A stretch of 64,000 bases of DNA from Clarkia xantiana subsp. parviflora (Eukaryota; Streptophyta; Magnoliopsida; Myrtales; Onagraceae): the NCBI GenBank assembly GCA_036873135.1, contig JAPTYO010000034.1:783457-847456 (forward strand). Reading direction: 5' to 3'. The notes beneath the pieces are model-generated. The model was given only the letters and a program-made list of their open reading frames with translations. It did not search any database and was not told where the DNA came from. Positions 44,201 to 56,890 of this stretch are shown piece after piece (within the stretch, counting starts at the first letter, position 1; the number at the start of each line of letters is the position of its first letter). Both the position numbers and the translations under genes were made by a program.

Positions 44201-45830
44201 AAAAGTATGTAATACCTTAACTTTGCTTTCTTGATTAGTAATAAGGCATTGTGTTGAATAATAATGCCCACTATATTGCTATGTTGCTTGCTTAATCCAT
44301 GTGTGTTGCGATTCTCAATTTGTTGAATTAGATGATTCGACTAATAACATTCACAATTGGAGGTGGTGCTTTCCTTAACTTCATGGGCAATGAATTTGGT
44401 CATCCTGAGGTGTGCTACTACTAACTCTACAAAATCTTGTATTTGTATATTCAAGAGGAGAAAACTGATGTTTTCTGTTTAGAGAGTTGAATTTCCAACG
44501 GCGAGCAATAACTTCTCATACTCGTTGGCTACTCGTCAATGGGATCTGTTGGAAAGTGGAGTACACCGTGATGTATTCGCATTTGACAAGGTAAAAAATT
44601 TCACCAATTATTTTACAAAAACTTCACTTGGGACTATTTATTCTATCGAACTAAAAACTCCTCTAAATTAGCATTTTTTCGGTATATCATATGTTCAATC
44701 TTTTCATTAGGATATGATGAATTTGGACGAGAACGGGAGAGTACTCTCGAGAAGCTTTCCAAATATCCACGTTGTGAACGATACCGACATGGTAAGTTGG
44801 TCGGTTCTTGGTTATGCTGCTCTACTCACTGTATATTTTCCCAGAAGCTGAAAAAAAAAACCTAAGAAGAGATTTGGAATCAACTTGACCAAGTTTTGCA
44901 TTTATATTAGTGTTATTGTCAATCAAGGATTGATTTTTCATTGGATAAACTGCAATGCAGGTGATATCTTACATTAGAGGTCCTCTTGTTTTTGTATTTA
45001 ACTTCCATCCTACTGAGTCGTACGAGAGATATAGCATTGGGGTGGAAGAAGCCGGAGAGTACGAAGTAAGTTGATGTTTTTAAAACTCATTTTTACTCGC
45101 ATTTGAATGGAAAGAGCCCAAATTGGTGTGTTGATGTGTAGATAAGCTTAAATACGGATGAATGGAAGTACGGTGGTCGGGGAGTCATACAAGGCGACCA
45201 ATATATTCAACGAACTATTAGCAAACGGTAACACTAATGGGTTAAGAACCTAAAAACAGTTCCAACTGTAGGTCATGTTGCTAATCGCTGTCATAGATTT
45301 AAATGTTGATATTTGGTATTTGAACTATCAGATTGGTTTGTTTCCACTTTTTCGATTAATTTTGATGTTAAAATTGGTGTTTTTAAGCAACAAAAACATG
45401 TTTTCCACTTTTCCTAAATATCATATTTGTTGCTCATGATTTAGACTTATTTAATGCTTGAAAAACATGTTTTTTGTTCTGAGAAAAGTGAAAATCAACC
45501 AACATGATAGTAGAGGTACCAAATATCAACAATTTAAATCTGGGACAGCGATTAGTAACATGACATATAATTGGGACTGTGTTTAGATTATTTATCCTAA
45601 TTATTATGTTCTTCCTTTCTTCTAACTGTTTATTGCTGCTATATGTTGCAGAATTAATGATCAGCGATATTGCATGGAGTTGTATCTACCAAGTAGGACT
45701 GCACAGGTTGGTTCGGGTCGGTGATTTTCTGTCTTTGCGCTCGGTTTGCATCGAGTAATGATGTGCGAAGTGTTGTTGTTGGGTTCGGTTTTTGCAGGTT
45801 TACAAATTGAAGAGGATTTTAAGGATATGA
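38217..45830 (+). CDS. SBE3: Plastid 1,4-alpha-glucan branching enzyme-like protein (SBE3/EMB2729 type), 902 aa
   Basis: Homologue of starch branching enzymes (GH13) in the plant-specific SBE3/EMB2729 branch. 21 exons: 38217-38506, 38588-38659, 39000-39064, 39566-40243, 40708-40880, 40963-41052, 41213-41288, 41987-42094, 42282-42372, 42634-42735, 43035-43137, 43666-43803, 43901-43972, 44100-44204, 44332-44409, 44483-44590, 44711-44791, 44961-45065, 45142-45227, 45652-45706, 45798-45830; every junction is GT-AG and phase-consistent. This ATG gives a Ser/Arg-rich, acid-poor plastid transit peptide (1 to about 45). CBM48 starts near residue 143 (VGDFNGWSP), then the GH13 barrel and a C-terminal all-beta domain. 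The general acid is present (TIAED, E615). The nucleophile site reads GFQFHS (H561 where active enzymes have RFDG), and region IV reads ENHNQ (N685 for Asp). Branching activity is therefore doubtful. In Arabidopsis the gene is embryo-essential. Confidence 0.93.
45239..45598. repeat. Foldback element in intron 19 of the branching-enzyme gene
   Basis: GGGTTAAGAACC at the left. The arms include GATATTTGGTA / TACCAAATATC and the AACAGTTCC / GGGACTGT pair around a ~360-bp unit. Same family as 35,437-35,812 and 53,144-53,666. Target duplication not clear. Confidence 0.6.
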
Positions 45831-47457
45831 GCTCAAACTACTGATGATGATGATCAAGGTGATATGAGACTTGCACTTCAAGAAATGTATGCACTTCTGA
45901 TGGTGATGGTGGCTTGCACTTCAAGAAATCCATCCCCTTTTGATGGTGATGGTGGCTGTTGCTGGGGGGCCAATCAAAGTTTGCCAGGTGTCATCGGAGA
46001 TTTTATTTATGATCATTCTTAATTGGAAGGTTAAATTATGTAATTTGGTGAGGTTTTGACTTTTGTGGGACTAAATTACATCTTAACTAATTTATTGTCC
46101 TGTTTTATATTTACTATATATATGATTGGATTAAAGATGATGGAGTAGAACTCTACTTGCACTAGATATTAATTAAGAGAACATATTTTTTGGGGTAATA
46201 GCCAAATTGCTATCTAAATGTTAACTAAATTACAAATCGCTACCTGAACGTGAGTTCCTGATCGTACCACGATTTGGTCAAGTGTTGAGTAAAATTGAGG
46301 TGAAATTTATAAACGCAAAAAAGTTTGAAAATGTATTTATTTTTCAAACAATTTGTTCTTCTCTCTTTTCGTCAAGAGCTAACAGCAAGTTGCCGATTTT
46401 TACTGTTTTATATTTATAACTACATTTTCTTTTTTATTCTATCTTACTTTTTTAAGAATGCGGAATAATTCCACAACGGGATATAAGAAATTTCCGTTAG
46501 TTGTCATCAAAACGCGGTTGTTGCTTAGGTTGGTTACAGTTTCACTGAAATTATTATTTTTATGAGGAACTCAACTAATAGAGAAAAGATCTTAATGTAC
46601 TATTTAACTAACTGTTTTAAAGGCTCGAAATTTATTATGGTATGATTTCTTCTTTGGCAGGGAAGGGTAGAAGAAGGCTGCAAATAGCTGTGAATAGTGT
46701 AAAGATTTAGGGGTCAATTTATAAAATGCAAAAGTTGAGGGTTTAATTTGCAATATTATGAAACTGTAAAGATTAAATAGTAATTAGTCAAAATTTGGTT
46801 ATATACACGTAATTATCCAAATTAACACGCAAAATTAACATGAGTAAAAAAATATATAAAATCGGTAAAACCGAATACGTTTTTTATACTGAGATCCGTG
46901 CGGATCACGATCTTATTTAGGAAATTTTGCTCCAACTCACCGTTAGGTTATCCAATAAGGTTTAACACGAGCCGATCACCTCCCATGATATAACAGTGTC
47001 GTCAAATCATGTTATCCACGTAACATACAATCGTACCAAACAATACATGAACACAACAATTTTTTTATTTTATTTTTTTGAATTTCTTCAATTCTCTCAA
47101 ACTGAAATCTATCCAAAACATATATATCATTATACTTACCTCGACAATATACAATTTGCTAAGTTTGATACTAAAATGGGCATGACTCGAACATTACGTA
47201 ACGCGAACAGACTCAAACATTTGATTGACATATGTTTTTTTTTAATTTTTTTTTTCAGAAAAACATATGTTAATACATTAGCCCATTCATTTTTCTGAAA
47301 ATAAAAAAAAAAATAATAAAAAATAAAAATTGCGTTGCTTACGGGTCTGTCTGAAGAGGCTTTTGTGCCAGAATTTGAGCCAGAGTTTCTCTCTCTGTCA
47401 GAGAAACGGCAAACGGTGAAGAGTTTGTGCTTTCGTAATCGATCCCATCAAACCTTA
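45831..47457. other. Intergenic region between the branching-enzyme gene and CNOT9
   Basis: Includes the probable 3' UTR to about 46,130. A stretch from 46,190 (TAATAGCCAAATTGCTATCT) to about 46,820 looks like remnants of a repeat. TTCCTGATCGTACCACGAT near 46,245 occurs again near 49,429 in CNOT9 intron 2. The 5' leader of CNOT9 is open in frame upstream of the ATG but has no earlier ATG in that frame after 47,335. Confidence 0.45.
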
Positions 47458-50400
47458 ATGGCGAATCTCCCGCAATCCCTCTCCATGAACGCTGCTGCTT
47501 ACGGCGTCGGCGGTCCCAGTGCTTCCGCCGCTAACATCGCCGCCGCCATGGCCAATAAGGACCGGAAAATGGCGTCCGCGGAGCAGCTGGTCCTTGACCT
47601 AAGCAATCCCGAGCTCCGAGAGAATGCTCTTCTCGAACTGTCCAAGGTAACTAACTTTAGGGTTTCTTCGATTCTAATGCATGTCTGTTTTCATCAGTTA
47701 GAATGATTTTGGTTTTTTTTTCTGTTTCTTGATCCATGTATCTTAGCATCAGAAAAGTTGAATTATTTTCACCGTCCAGATGATGTCTCTGTATTTCTCG
47801 TTTCTGGGTTGGCGATGTTAATTAATGCGGATGTATGAATTCATCTGTTGGTATTTCCTTTATTGCTTCTGTTATGGTATCTACTTTTGCTCAGTAAAGA
47901 GGATAAAATCCTCAATTTCAACATGAACAAAGTGATGAGCTGAAGAAGAAGAAATTATGAAAAGCCAATAAAGCTCAACAACACTACAACTATGAAGGAC
48001 AATTGTTCAAATTGCAAGTTGACATAACTTGAGCCTCTTCAGTCTCATAAATAGAACATGTCCACATTAATTCTACTGAGCCCTAGAAAAAACAATGCAT
48101 AGCTCTTTTACCTATTATAGATGATATGCAATACGATCAAGTGGTGGTATTTATGATTTACCGTGTCGTCTACAAATTCAGGGTCTGCTTCTAGTTATTT
48201 CTAAATAAATGGATATAATGCATGTCTGCTTCACATCTTGAAATACCTCTTATACACTCAACTTCAGCTATGCATATAGCCATATACCAGTCTAATAAAT
48301 ACTGGATAGTCTAAACTCATGGAGAATGGGTAGAGAGACTCATTAGAAGCTGAGATGAGATGTCTAAGTGGAAGGTTGTCAAGAATAGCTAGTAGGAATA
48401 TACTGACTGGCGATTCTGATAGAATCTGATCAGCCATTCCTTGCCCAGTTCACTAGGCACTTTGTAGCCACTAGAAAATACCGAATCTTTTTACCCAAGT
48501 GGCCATCTTGTAGAACCCAAATGTTAAAATGTTAAATAAACAAAAAAAATTACTAATCTAACCACCAGGTCTCTTTGAGACGGCGGCGATATGGAGTTGC
48601 TGCTGTCTCAAAGAGTGGCGCACTTATTGCTGTTATTTTAAAGGCAATACAAATAACGGCAATAACATTATAGAAAATTCTGTTATTGCTCTTTAGAGAA
48701 GCCAATTATTGCTAGATGCTAGACGAGATATGGTTTTATGTATTGTCATTCCTGGTCTACTTTGAGTTCCAGTTTCGCCCCCTTTCTTTTTCCCCGTAAC
48801 TTACATCAATATTTCTGCTACAAAACTTTTGAGTGCTATAATATTCTTTTATGTGAGCAACTTCTTGATGATTTTGCGACTGCGTTGCACTGCATGACTG
48901 ATATATTCTTGTTGCCTCTACCTATTTTAGAAGAGAGAAATTTTCCAAGATTTGGCTCCTCTGTTGTGGAACTCCTTTGGTACTATCGCTGCATTATTAC
49001 AGGTAATACACTCATGATCTCATCTTATTTTTATTTACTTTGAGCCTCTGTGATGTACTTTATGTTAAAAATGCTTATTCGATGGGTTCTAGGCAGCTAC
49101 GGCTACTCTTCCATTTCCGTCAATTAATCTGCTAAATTTAGTGGTGAAATAAATGTTTAGTTATAATGAAAAGCTACATGTTCGATAATAATACCTGCTA
49201 GTGTACAACTTCATTTCTAAGTCAGTAAAAGAAAACTGAAAAAGGAATAGGTATTAGATAATTTAGGAAAAATAAAATATCAGATAGATTAAACTAAATA
49301 AAAAATAAAATAGTAGTAGCTACTCATTTTTACTGTAATAATAGTGATTTAACTATCTCTATCGAACCGAATGAAACCTACCCCCACTGAACTAGGTACA
49401 AGAAACCACACTCCTGAATCCGCACGATGTTCCTGATCGTACCACGATCTAGGTAATTATGTTTGGAAAAATCACCCAAATATTAACTATTTGAAACTCA
49501 AATACAAAAACAATGGAGGGCGATTTCCGTTCACGAAAATACCCAGTCGCGCACTTCCCAAGTGCGCAACGAGTATTGCGCATCTGTCTGCGCAACATTA
49601 ATGAAGTAATTAATGTTTTGTCGCATTAATTACTTCTTAGAGTAATTAATACGTTGCGGACAGATGCGCAATACCCGTTGCGCGACTGGGTATTCATGAA
49701 CGGTACTCGCCCTCTCTTGTTTTTGTATTTGAGTTTCAAATAATTAATATTTGGATGATTTTTCCATATGTTTCCCTTTTAGGTATACATAAAATAAAAT
49801 TTTATTTGTTATGTGGCTTGATGCTCTATGGGTTTGTCGTCGTTAAAACTGATGTGTTGTTTAGGTTGGTTACAATTGAAACAGTCACAACTCACAACAG
49901 CTATGAAATTATATAAAGCCATAAAGGTCGTTCTATAGTGACTTTCCATCTAGTTTTGATTGTTTAATGGCATTTTAATTCAATACTTTTGAATCTCTGT
50001 GATGTATTTGCTTTCCATTTTGCTGTTACTGCAACCGTTTTTGGTGGATAATGCTTTTTTTTTGCCACTATTCAGGAGATAGTTTCAATATACCCTGTTC
50101 TCTCACCACCCAATTTAACTCCTGCTCAGTCAAATCGAGTCTGCAATGCCCTGGCTCTTCTTCAGGTGAAGCCTCTCCTTTGAAATTTTTCATATTATAT
50201 ATTCACTCCATCCATGTGTTCTGTATTAAGTTCTCTTACGTTTAGAGCATATTTCTGCCATATAAGAGAGTAAATTTTTTGTTTAAATGTTATCGTCCAA
50301 GATTGCCTCAATGGTTTCTTATTTTCGAATGATAAATAAAGTTAATATCATTAATGAGGCACCAACAAGTACAAGATATTCAAACGAAGGAAAAGACCAA

Positions 50401-53400
50401 ACTGGCCGAACTAATTATTGTCGTGAATTCTGATAGTTGTTAAAAATTATCGTGTATTTCTCGAGTTGTCTAGGCACTGTTCTGATTTACCTGCCTAAAG
50501 GAGTTAATTGGTGATATTGTTTTCAATATGTGATAAGGTAAATTAAATATGGGTTCTGTAACGGTAAGTTTTTTTTTCTTATCCTGGTCAAAAGCCACAG
50601 ATGTCATAAGTTAAATTACCCGAAAAAAGCAAAAACTTAGTGAGTTTGAAATTTTGCCTACAAAATATAATTATAGCAGGAATAGCCACAGGTTGTTTTT
50701 TCCATCCATTTGACAAACAAATACAACAGCTAATCAATGTTCAACCTGCATTCATGCAGCGACCTCCCAAGTTTAATAAAAAAAAACAACAATAAAACGT
50801 TTAGCTTACTTTTCAATGACGCTTATTCATGCATTTTCGTGTTTATTTGCAGTGTGTTGCCTCTCACCAGGACACTAGAATGATGTTCCTCAGTGGTAAT
50901 ATTCTTCTCACATTGTAATAATTATTATTTGCAAAATTCTTGTTTACCTAATGCCAAAATTCTGATTTTGGAGATCAATGTATTTTTCTTGGTTACATAA
51001 ACCAATGCATCCTTAAAATTGTATTCCTCTAGGATCATATACGAAGCACCATATTTGTGGAACTTGTTTTTATTTGTCTTTTATGGAAGAATAATATTCT
51101 TGAAGTTTCATTCGAATTCTTTTTCTGGTCCTTGCAGCTCGTATTCCCTTGTATCTGTATCCTTTCCTTAACACATCAAGCAAGTCAAGGCCATTCGAGT
51201 ATTTAAGACTTACTAGCTTGGGTGTTATTGGAGCACTAGTAAAGGTAATTCAGCTGCTTATTTTGGTTATCTGATTTTTATGCCAATTTTGTATAATTCA
51301 GTAACCTTTTCTTTTCTATACTATTAGTCAATAGTATAATTCAGTTACTTTTTTTCAGTATAATATTTTACCGTAAGAGGTATAAGATTTTTAGTTGAAA
51401 TTTGGATAGTAATATCTAATATTTATCTCTAAGTATATGCATTTATGGTTTTTTTTCCCATTTGTAGCGCGGATATATTGGGCATGCCATTCATATATAT
51501 GACTGGAACATTACTATTTGTGAAAATGAGTAACAACTTGTTAAAAGCTGGTATTTTTTAACTTGACCAGGTTGATGACACTGAGGTTATTAGTTTTCTG
51601 CTCTCAACGGAGATAATTCCACTTTGTCTGCGCACCATGGAGATGGGCAGCGAACTCTCCAAAACAGTGAGTTCCTGGACATCAATCCATTCATTTACAT
51701 TTATGATGTTTCTCTGTGAAGTCGAGTGTGGTAGATATATGCTATGTAGTCAAAGACAAGTTTTTAGGTAGAGACGAAAATTAGAGGTAGAGTCGTGTCG
51801 TAGAAACGTTTCTAAGAACTTATGAAAATACCAATAAAATGAAATTATATACATGTATATATGATCTCAAAACTTCGTGAGACAATTTTTTTTAATTAAT
51901 AATCATGTTGATGAATCATAGATACGAATTAGGGTACGGTTTCACAATTATTTCAACTGCGTTTGATTTCATTACCATAAACAAACAAATAAAATAGAGA
52001 AAACAAATATTGTACAAACATAGCACCAAAAGGCATAACAAATATTGATTAAGCCTTGTGAAAATCTTGAATTAGAAATAAAGTAGAGCAAGACTGGAGT
52101 TTAACGTAGGAACAGGATACATGAGCAAAATGGAAATAGACGCCCAATTTTTTGTTGTTGTTGGTAATAGATAATATTTATTTACTCAACTAAAAGGTAG
52201 ATAAGCTCATGGCAAAAAAATAAATTAAAAGGTAGATAGTGAAGATTTCATAGTTGGGCTGATATTTTCTTGGTCCGGTTTTTTTTTATGGAAATATAGA
52301 AACGGTACAAACGTACAAAAACGGAGACTTTGTACAAAAACGTACGACTTTGTGCGCCTCTATCCGTTTTTACCTAAGTAGCGACTCTTACTCCGACTCA
52401 CCTCGTTTTTATCAGTAAAGTTGTGGAAACGTCCGTTTCTACGACTTAAAATCGCGATTTTGACTACATAGGATAAATGCATGCTTGAAAATGGAAGTGA
52501 CTACTTATTTTGACATATCATGAAAGTTTAGGTGGTTTTTGAGATTGGAATGAAGTGTCTGACAAAAAAATTGTGTGGTCAGGTTGCAACATTTATAGTG
52601 CAGAAGATATTACTTGATGAGATCGGTTTGGACTATATATGCACTACTGCCGAACGCTTCTTTGCTGTGGGACGTGTTCTTGGAAACATGGTTGTTGCAT
52701 TAGCTGAGCAGCCTTCTTCCCGACTGTTGAAGCACATTATCCGCTGTTACCTCCGTTTATCAGACAATCCAAGGTTTGGTTAAATTCAATCTCTTGATGT
52801 CTGCAAATTCTTCTGGAACAAATTTTTTCTCAAAATCTTCAGCTTTTATAGGGCCTGTGATGCATTACGGAGCTGCCTTCCGGACATGTTGAGAGATAAC
52901 ACGTTCGCTGGTTGCCTACGGGTAAGTGATTCTTTCTATCTAAACTCCTCTCAGCTTCAACATTAAATGTTAGAAGGCTAATTTGGTTACACTATATGTA
53001 GTGAACTTTTAACTCAGTTGAGTTTTACATTATTGAACCTTTTGTGCCCTTAATATATACCCCAAATGGCTAAATGTTTGTGCCAGTGTGGGATAGTGCA
53101 ATCTAACATTTTCAGTCCAGTTTTCCAACAGAACTAGAACAAAGGGTTTAGAACCTAATCACAGTCTCAAGTTTGCACCATGTTGCTTTTAGGTGTCCCA
53201 GGTTTAAGTTGTTGCTAATAGGTGTCCCATGTTTCGTTTTCGTTGTTTTTTAGTTTTCCGTCCGTTTTTTCTGTTAAATTTGACTGATTTTGATCCATGG
53301 CTCCATAAAATTCAACAACAAAAGCATTTAAACAAGGGAACAAAACAAAAAAAACAAAAGACCACTTGTGCTTCTCTTAAATTATATCAATTTGTGTATA

Positions 53401-53978
53401 CATACAATGAAATTGAAGAGTTTATGCAAAATTGATGTTCAATTTAACTTAATGAGCATAAATATACATGAATTGAAGAAACGCATACCCAAATCCGTCA
53501 AATTTGTTAGAAGAAAACATACGGAAAACAAAAAATGCAACGAAAACGAAACTTGAGACACCTAAAAGAAACATGGTGCAAATCTGGGACACCGACAAAT
53601 AATTTAATCTTGGGACATCAAAAGTAACATGATGCAAATCTGAGTCATTAATTAGGTTCTTAACTCAAAAACAAATCAAAATGAAGTCTTATATTTTTCA
53701 AAATTGAGCTACATCCTTGTTGCCGCTTTTTGTTTTTTTTTTTCCTTTTTCTTCACCAGCTCGAAAATTTGAAGGCTAAATTCACAGAAACTGATCAGCT
53801 CCTTACCTGGTAAATTCCCCATTTGGTAGAGTTTTATTGCTAGTATAATTGTGGTTGTGTTGTGTAGGATGATTTGACAACAAGGAAATGGCTGCAGCAG
53901 TTGCTCCTGACTGTTGGACCGAACCGACTTCCCGGACTTCAGGGAGGAGGTGGTTTCGAGGGACTCTATACCGGTTAA
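47458..53978 (+). CDS. CNOT9: CCR4-NOT complex subunit 9 (CAF40/RQCD1 family), 322 aa
   Basis: Scaffold subunit of the CCR4-NOT deadenylase, binding NOT1 and recruiting mRNA-decay factors. Exons: 47458-47646, 48931-49002, 50076-50165, 50853-50895, 51138-51244, 51571-51666, 52583-52773, 52852-52921, 53868-53978; GT-AG and in phase throughout. After a short Ala/Ser-rich N terminus (1 to about 40, variable in plants) come the armadillo-like helical repeats, recognisable from [20 protein letters not shown] and [20 protein letters not shown], through [20 protein letters not shown] and [14 protein letters not shown], to the C-terminal TRKWLQQLL. The length is normal for the family (Arabidopsis about 316). 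Introns 2 and 8 contain foldback elements, and a spare exon-like sequence lies at 53,760-53,809. Confidence 0.95.
49465..49765. repeat. Foldback element in CNOT9 intron 2
   Basis: GGAAAAATCACCCAAATATT at the left end is inverted at the right end, and homology continues through GAAACTCAAATACAAAAACA and a GTGCGCAAC / GTTGCGC core. Flanks share an approximate ATTATGTTT / ATATGTTT duplication. Closely related to the element at 56,026-56,416. Confidence 0.75.
53144..53666. repeat. Foldback element in CNOT9 intron 8 (523 bp)
   Basis: Termini GGGTTTAGAACC and GGTTCTTAACTC. The arms repeat GCACCATGTTGCTTTTAGGT in inverted form. Flanking 9-mers TAGAACAAA and AAAAACAAA match at 7 of 9 positions, suggesting a decayed Mutator-type target duplication. 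Confidence 0.7.
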
Positions 53979-54678
53979 CTAACTAAACCCTAAACCTGCA
54001 GCTAGAAGAAGAAGAAGAAGCTTGAAAACTGTAACAGATAGAAGGATGAAGTGAAAGGTGAGATGTTTTGATTACATCACTAATTAAAATGGCCATGTTG
54101 TTTGTTTGTTTGTTTTAATGTGTAGAAGAGATCGAACCGAGAATGAGTTCGATCGATCGTTGTTGTAATTAGGTTTATGCGTTATAGACGGTATCTGAAT
54201 GAAAATATGCCTCTATGAACTACCATTGTGCTCTGTGAGCTTTCTTTGTATGATCAAAAACTACACTTATATATGCCTTTGTTTTTGTAATGTACTTGGA
54301 ATTTAATAGTTATGGTAATGCTAAGAAGCTTCATTTTGGTGGTTTTTGGATTTGGTGGTTTGTATTTGTGTTCCTCTTTGAATGGAGATTGAGAAGAATT
54401 CTAAGTGGGGACAATTAGTGATTATCTAAAAGTTACCTTTTTAGTGATATTCTTTTGGTTTGTTGTAGGAAATAAATTAATAACTTTAATGGCTAACTGG
54501 ACAGAGTAGAATTTTATATAAAAATAAATTATTATTTTTTAAATAAGATCATTTTTATTTTTAAAAAAATAACTTCTTTTGATATGTTCTAATAAATTTA
54601 CCAAAATATTGATTCCTTGGAACAATAAAATGATATTACATAAGTAGTAAAATATTAAAATTTTGTTTAGGTTGCTGG
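53979..54678. other. CNOT9 3' UTR and flanking sequence
   Basis: Probable 3' UTR to about 54,310 (GA-rich AAGAAGAAG tract near 54,006, then T-rich DNA). No gene seen beyond that. Confidence 0.4.
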
Positions 54679-54991
54679 TAGGGTTGTGCATTAAAAGAGA
54701 ATCAGACCGTTTGGAATTGCTCCAGTCTGGATCGGTGCCAAACAATTATGTCTATAAATACTGAATCAGTATTAAAAATTGTTATTTATTTTTGTTGAAC
54801 AAGTATCGTATTGGATCACACCGGTTCGGAACTGTTCTTTTTTTTTTTTTAAATTAGTGTAAACCTTCATTAAAAACAGTTCAAAACCGAACCAGAACTT
54901 TTTTTTTTCAAATCGGTTCCTAACATACCATTTTTTTAGAATAAATCATATCGGTCCACTCTGGGCTCGACCGGTTTCATGTCCAACACTA
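54679..54991. mobile_element. Decayed hAT-like element (313 bp)
   Basis: Ends TAGGGTTGTGCA and ATGTCCAACACTA are imperfect inverted repeats. Flanking GTTGCTGG (54,671-54,678) and GTTACGGG (54,992-54,999) match at 6 of 8 bp. The interior has ACCGGTTC/GAACCG motifs, so it is probably an older relative of the elements in the tRNA array. Confidence 0.65.
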
Positions 54992-55352
54992 GTTACGGGT
55001 GGGGTTATGATAACGAAGATAGTGCATCTACTGATTGTTCACTAAATCTAGATGAAAGACCTCCGAACTGTGAACATATAAAGCTCGAATAATACGTAAC
55101 GGGATAAGTCTAAAGTCGCACTTCACTATCTCATTTGAAAAAAAAATCTAAAATTGCAATATTTCTACAACCATCAACGTTTTCATATAGAAATTTCTCT
55201 TTTTATAAATGCAAAATATTTATCTGTTAGTTGACATTTACAAATTTTCATCCTAAATATAATTTTCAATCTACGTATCATTTTATTTTATATTTCAAAT
55301 GAATCTTCTCCATATGATTGAACAAATGCAAATCTACATTAGAATCTCAATT

Positions 55353-55802
55353 TTAGGAGTGGCTTAAACCATACACAGTCCTCCCCAACCTTATACAATC
55401 CAGCCAGTGCAGAACTTCAGCATTGGGATCCCTCTCCATTGCCACGTCGGACACCGTGATCTGCAGCGCTCCTCTGTAGCGCGTGATCCGGCCGCGGACC
55501 CTAGCCACCGCCCCGATCTTCACCTGCGCCGCCATGGATCTGGCGATTTCCGATGCCAACTGGACGTTGCTCCGATTGGCGAAGTAAGACGACGAGAGCT
55601 GGTTCAGCCACAAGATGCAGGGGATGCAGCCGGTGCCGTCGTCCACCGTGAATCTCAGGAACCGGTCGGGCTTGAGATCCCGGGAGGTGATGACGCCTAG
55701 GGTTTCGGCGCGCGAGAAGCGGTGGTGAGAAGAGAGGAGGTCGGAGGCGAGGAGTTTAGCGTGGAGGATGGCGGTGGAGATCGGTGGCGCTTGCTTCTCC
55801 AT
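55353..55802 (-). CDS. STN1: CST telomere complex subunit STN1, 149 aa
   Basis: OB-fold single-stranded-DNA-binding subunit of the CTC1-STN1-TEN1 complex, which protects telomere ends and helps lagging-strand fill-in in the nucleus. Intronless. Recognised from the plant STN1 signature: SRAETLGVITSRDLKPDRF, then DDGTGCIPCILWLNQLSSSY, IGAVARVRGRI, and a C-terminal RDPNAEVLHWLDCIRLG. The OB fold covers about residues 25-130. The length is close to Arabidopsis STN1 (160 aa); plants lack the C-terminal winged-helix part of animal STN1. I chose the Met at 55,802; the frame is open to 55,958 with another ATG, but that part is not STN1-like. Confidence 0.93.
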   Translation of the reverse strand: MEKQAPPISTAILHAKLLASDLLSSHHRFSRAETLGVITSRDLKPDRFLRFTVDDGTGCIPCILWLNQLSSSYFANRSNVQLASEIARSMAAQVKIGAVARVRGRITRYRGALQITVSDVAMERDPNAEVLHWLDCIRLGRTVYGLSHS

Positions 55803-56025
55803 GGCGGCGGAGGGCGGAGGATACTTCTCTGGTTCCCTGATTTGAATGGCGCGAGAGAGAAGAGAAGACTGGCGGCAGAAAATACAGAGAGAGGGGCTCT
55901 TCTCCGTCGATTCAATCCAATTTGGGCTGACGTGAAACTTAAATGGGCTGAGGCCCAATAAAGACTAATTTAAAAATAAAAAATCAGATATAGTTGTCCA
56001 ATTTTAAAAATCTATAACTTTTTGA

Positions 56026-56416
56026 AAAAAAAAAAAAATCAGCCAAATATTAATTATTTGAAACTCAAATACAAAAATAAGGGATAGATGAGTTTCGTTC
56101 GCGAAAATATCCAGCGCACACTACCCAAATGCGCAACGAGTATGTGCATCTGACCAGATGCGCAACATTATCTTAATTAATGTTCCACGTATTAATTAAC
56201 TTTTAGATATTGCACATATGACAGATGCGCAACGTATTAATTACACTAATAAAGTAATTTATTTATTTCATTAATATTGCATATTGCACATTTGTCAAAT
56301 GCGCAATACTCAGTGCGCACTTGGAAAGTGCGCGACTGGATATTTTTGTGAACGGAACTTGCCCTCCCTTATTTTTGTATTTAAATTTCAAATAATTAAT
56401 ATTTGGTGATTTTTCC
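56026..56416. repeat. Foldback element between STN1 and the DUF212 gene
   Basis: AATATTAATTATTTGAAACT with AATACAAAAATA on the left is inverted on the right (56,380-56,416), with ATGCGCAAC-type inner repeats. Same family as 49,465-49,765. The remainder of 55,960-56,890 is AT-rich without further features. Confidence 0.75.
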
Positions 56417-56890
56417 AACTTCCTGTCTAATGCATTTGCTATTACTAGATTATTTGTTATTCTAATTTCTATCACATTTTAAATATTTGCCATTACTAGA
56501 TTAATTCTTATTCTATCGCATTTTGAAATATTTTTGAATTAAATTTTTTCTCCCATGTGGGTTAATATACTAATTTTTATGATATCTTCTCTGATAGACA
56601 TTACACATTTTCCTCAGTCAATGTTTTCGAATTTAATAAAAACTCAATATATTTAAATATAAAATATTAACTAACAGTAAATTTAAAAAACAAATATCTT
56701 ATGTTTTTATATGTATATTATTCAGGAGTTAGCATTTAGTATTTATATATATATATATAATATCAAAGGAATATTATATATATTCTTGCATGAATATGGA
56801 GACAACATCACTAGTCTTACATGATATAAACAACATTATAGTATTCAATAACCTTTTTTCTCCACAGCTTGCTGCTATTTGGTGTATCCA

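Noticed and set aside
47335..47457. In-frame upstream extension of CNOT9
   Set aside because: It has no ATG start and no similarity to the CNOT9 N terminus. The ATG at 47,458 gives the expected protein.
55407..55700. 97-codon + strand ORF opposite STN1
   Set aside because: It is a shadow of the GC-rich STN1 coding sequence, without independent features.
55803..55958. N-terminal extension of STN1 (an in-frame ATG at 55,958)
   Set aside because: The extra 52 residues have no STN1 similarity. The Met at 55,802 gives the normal plant length. The region is likely the 5' UTR and promoter.
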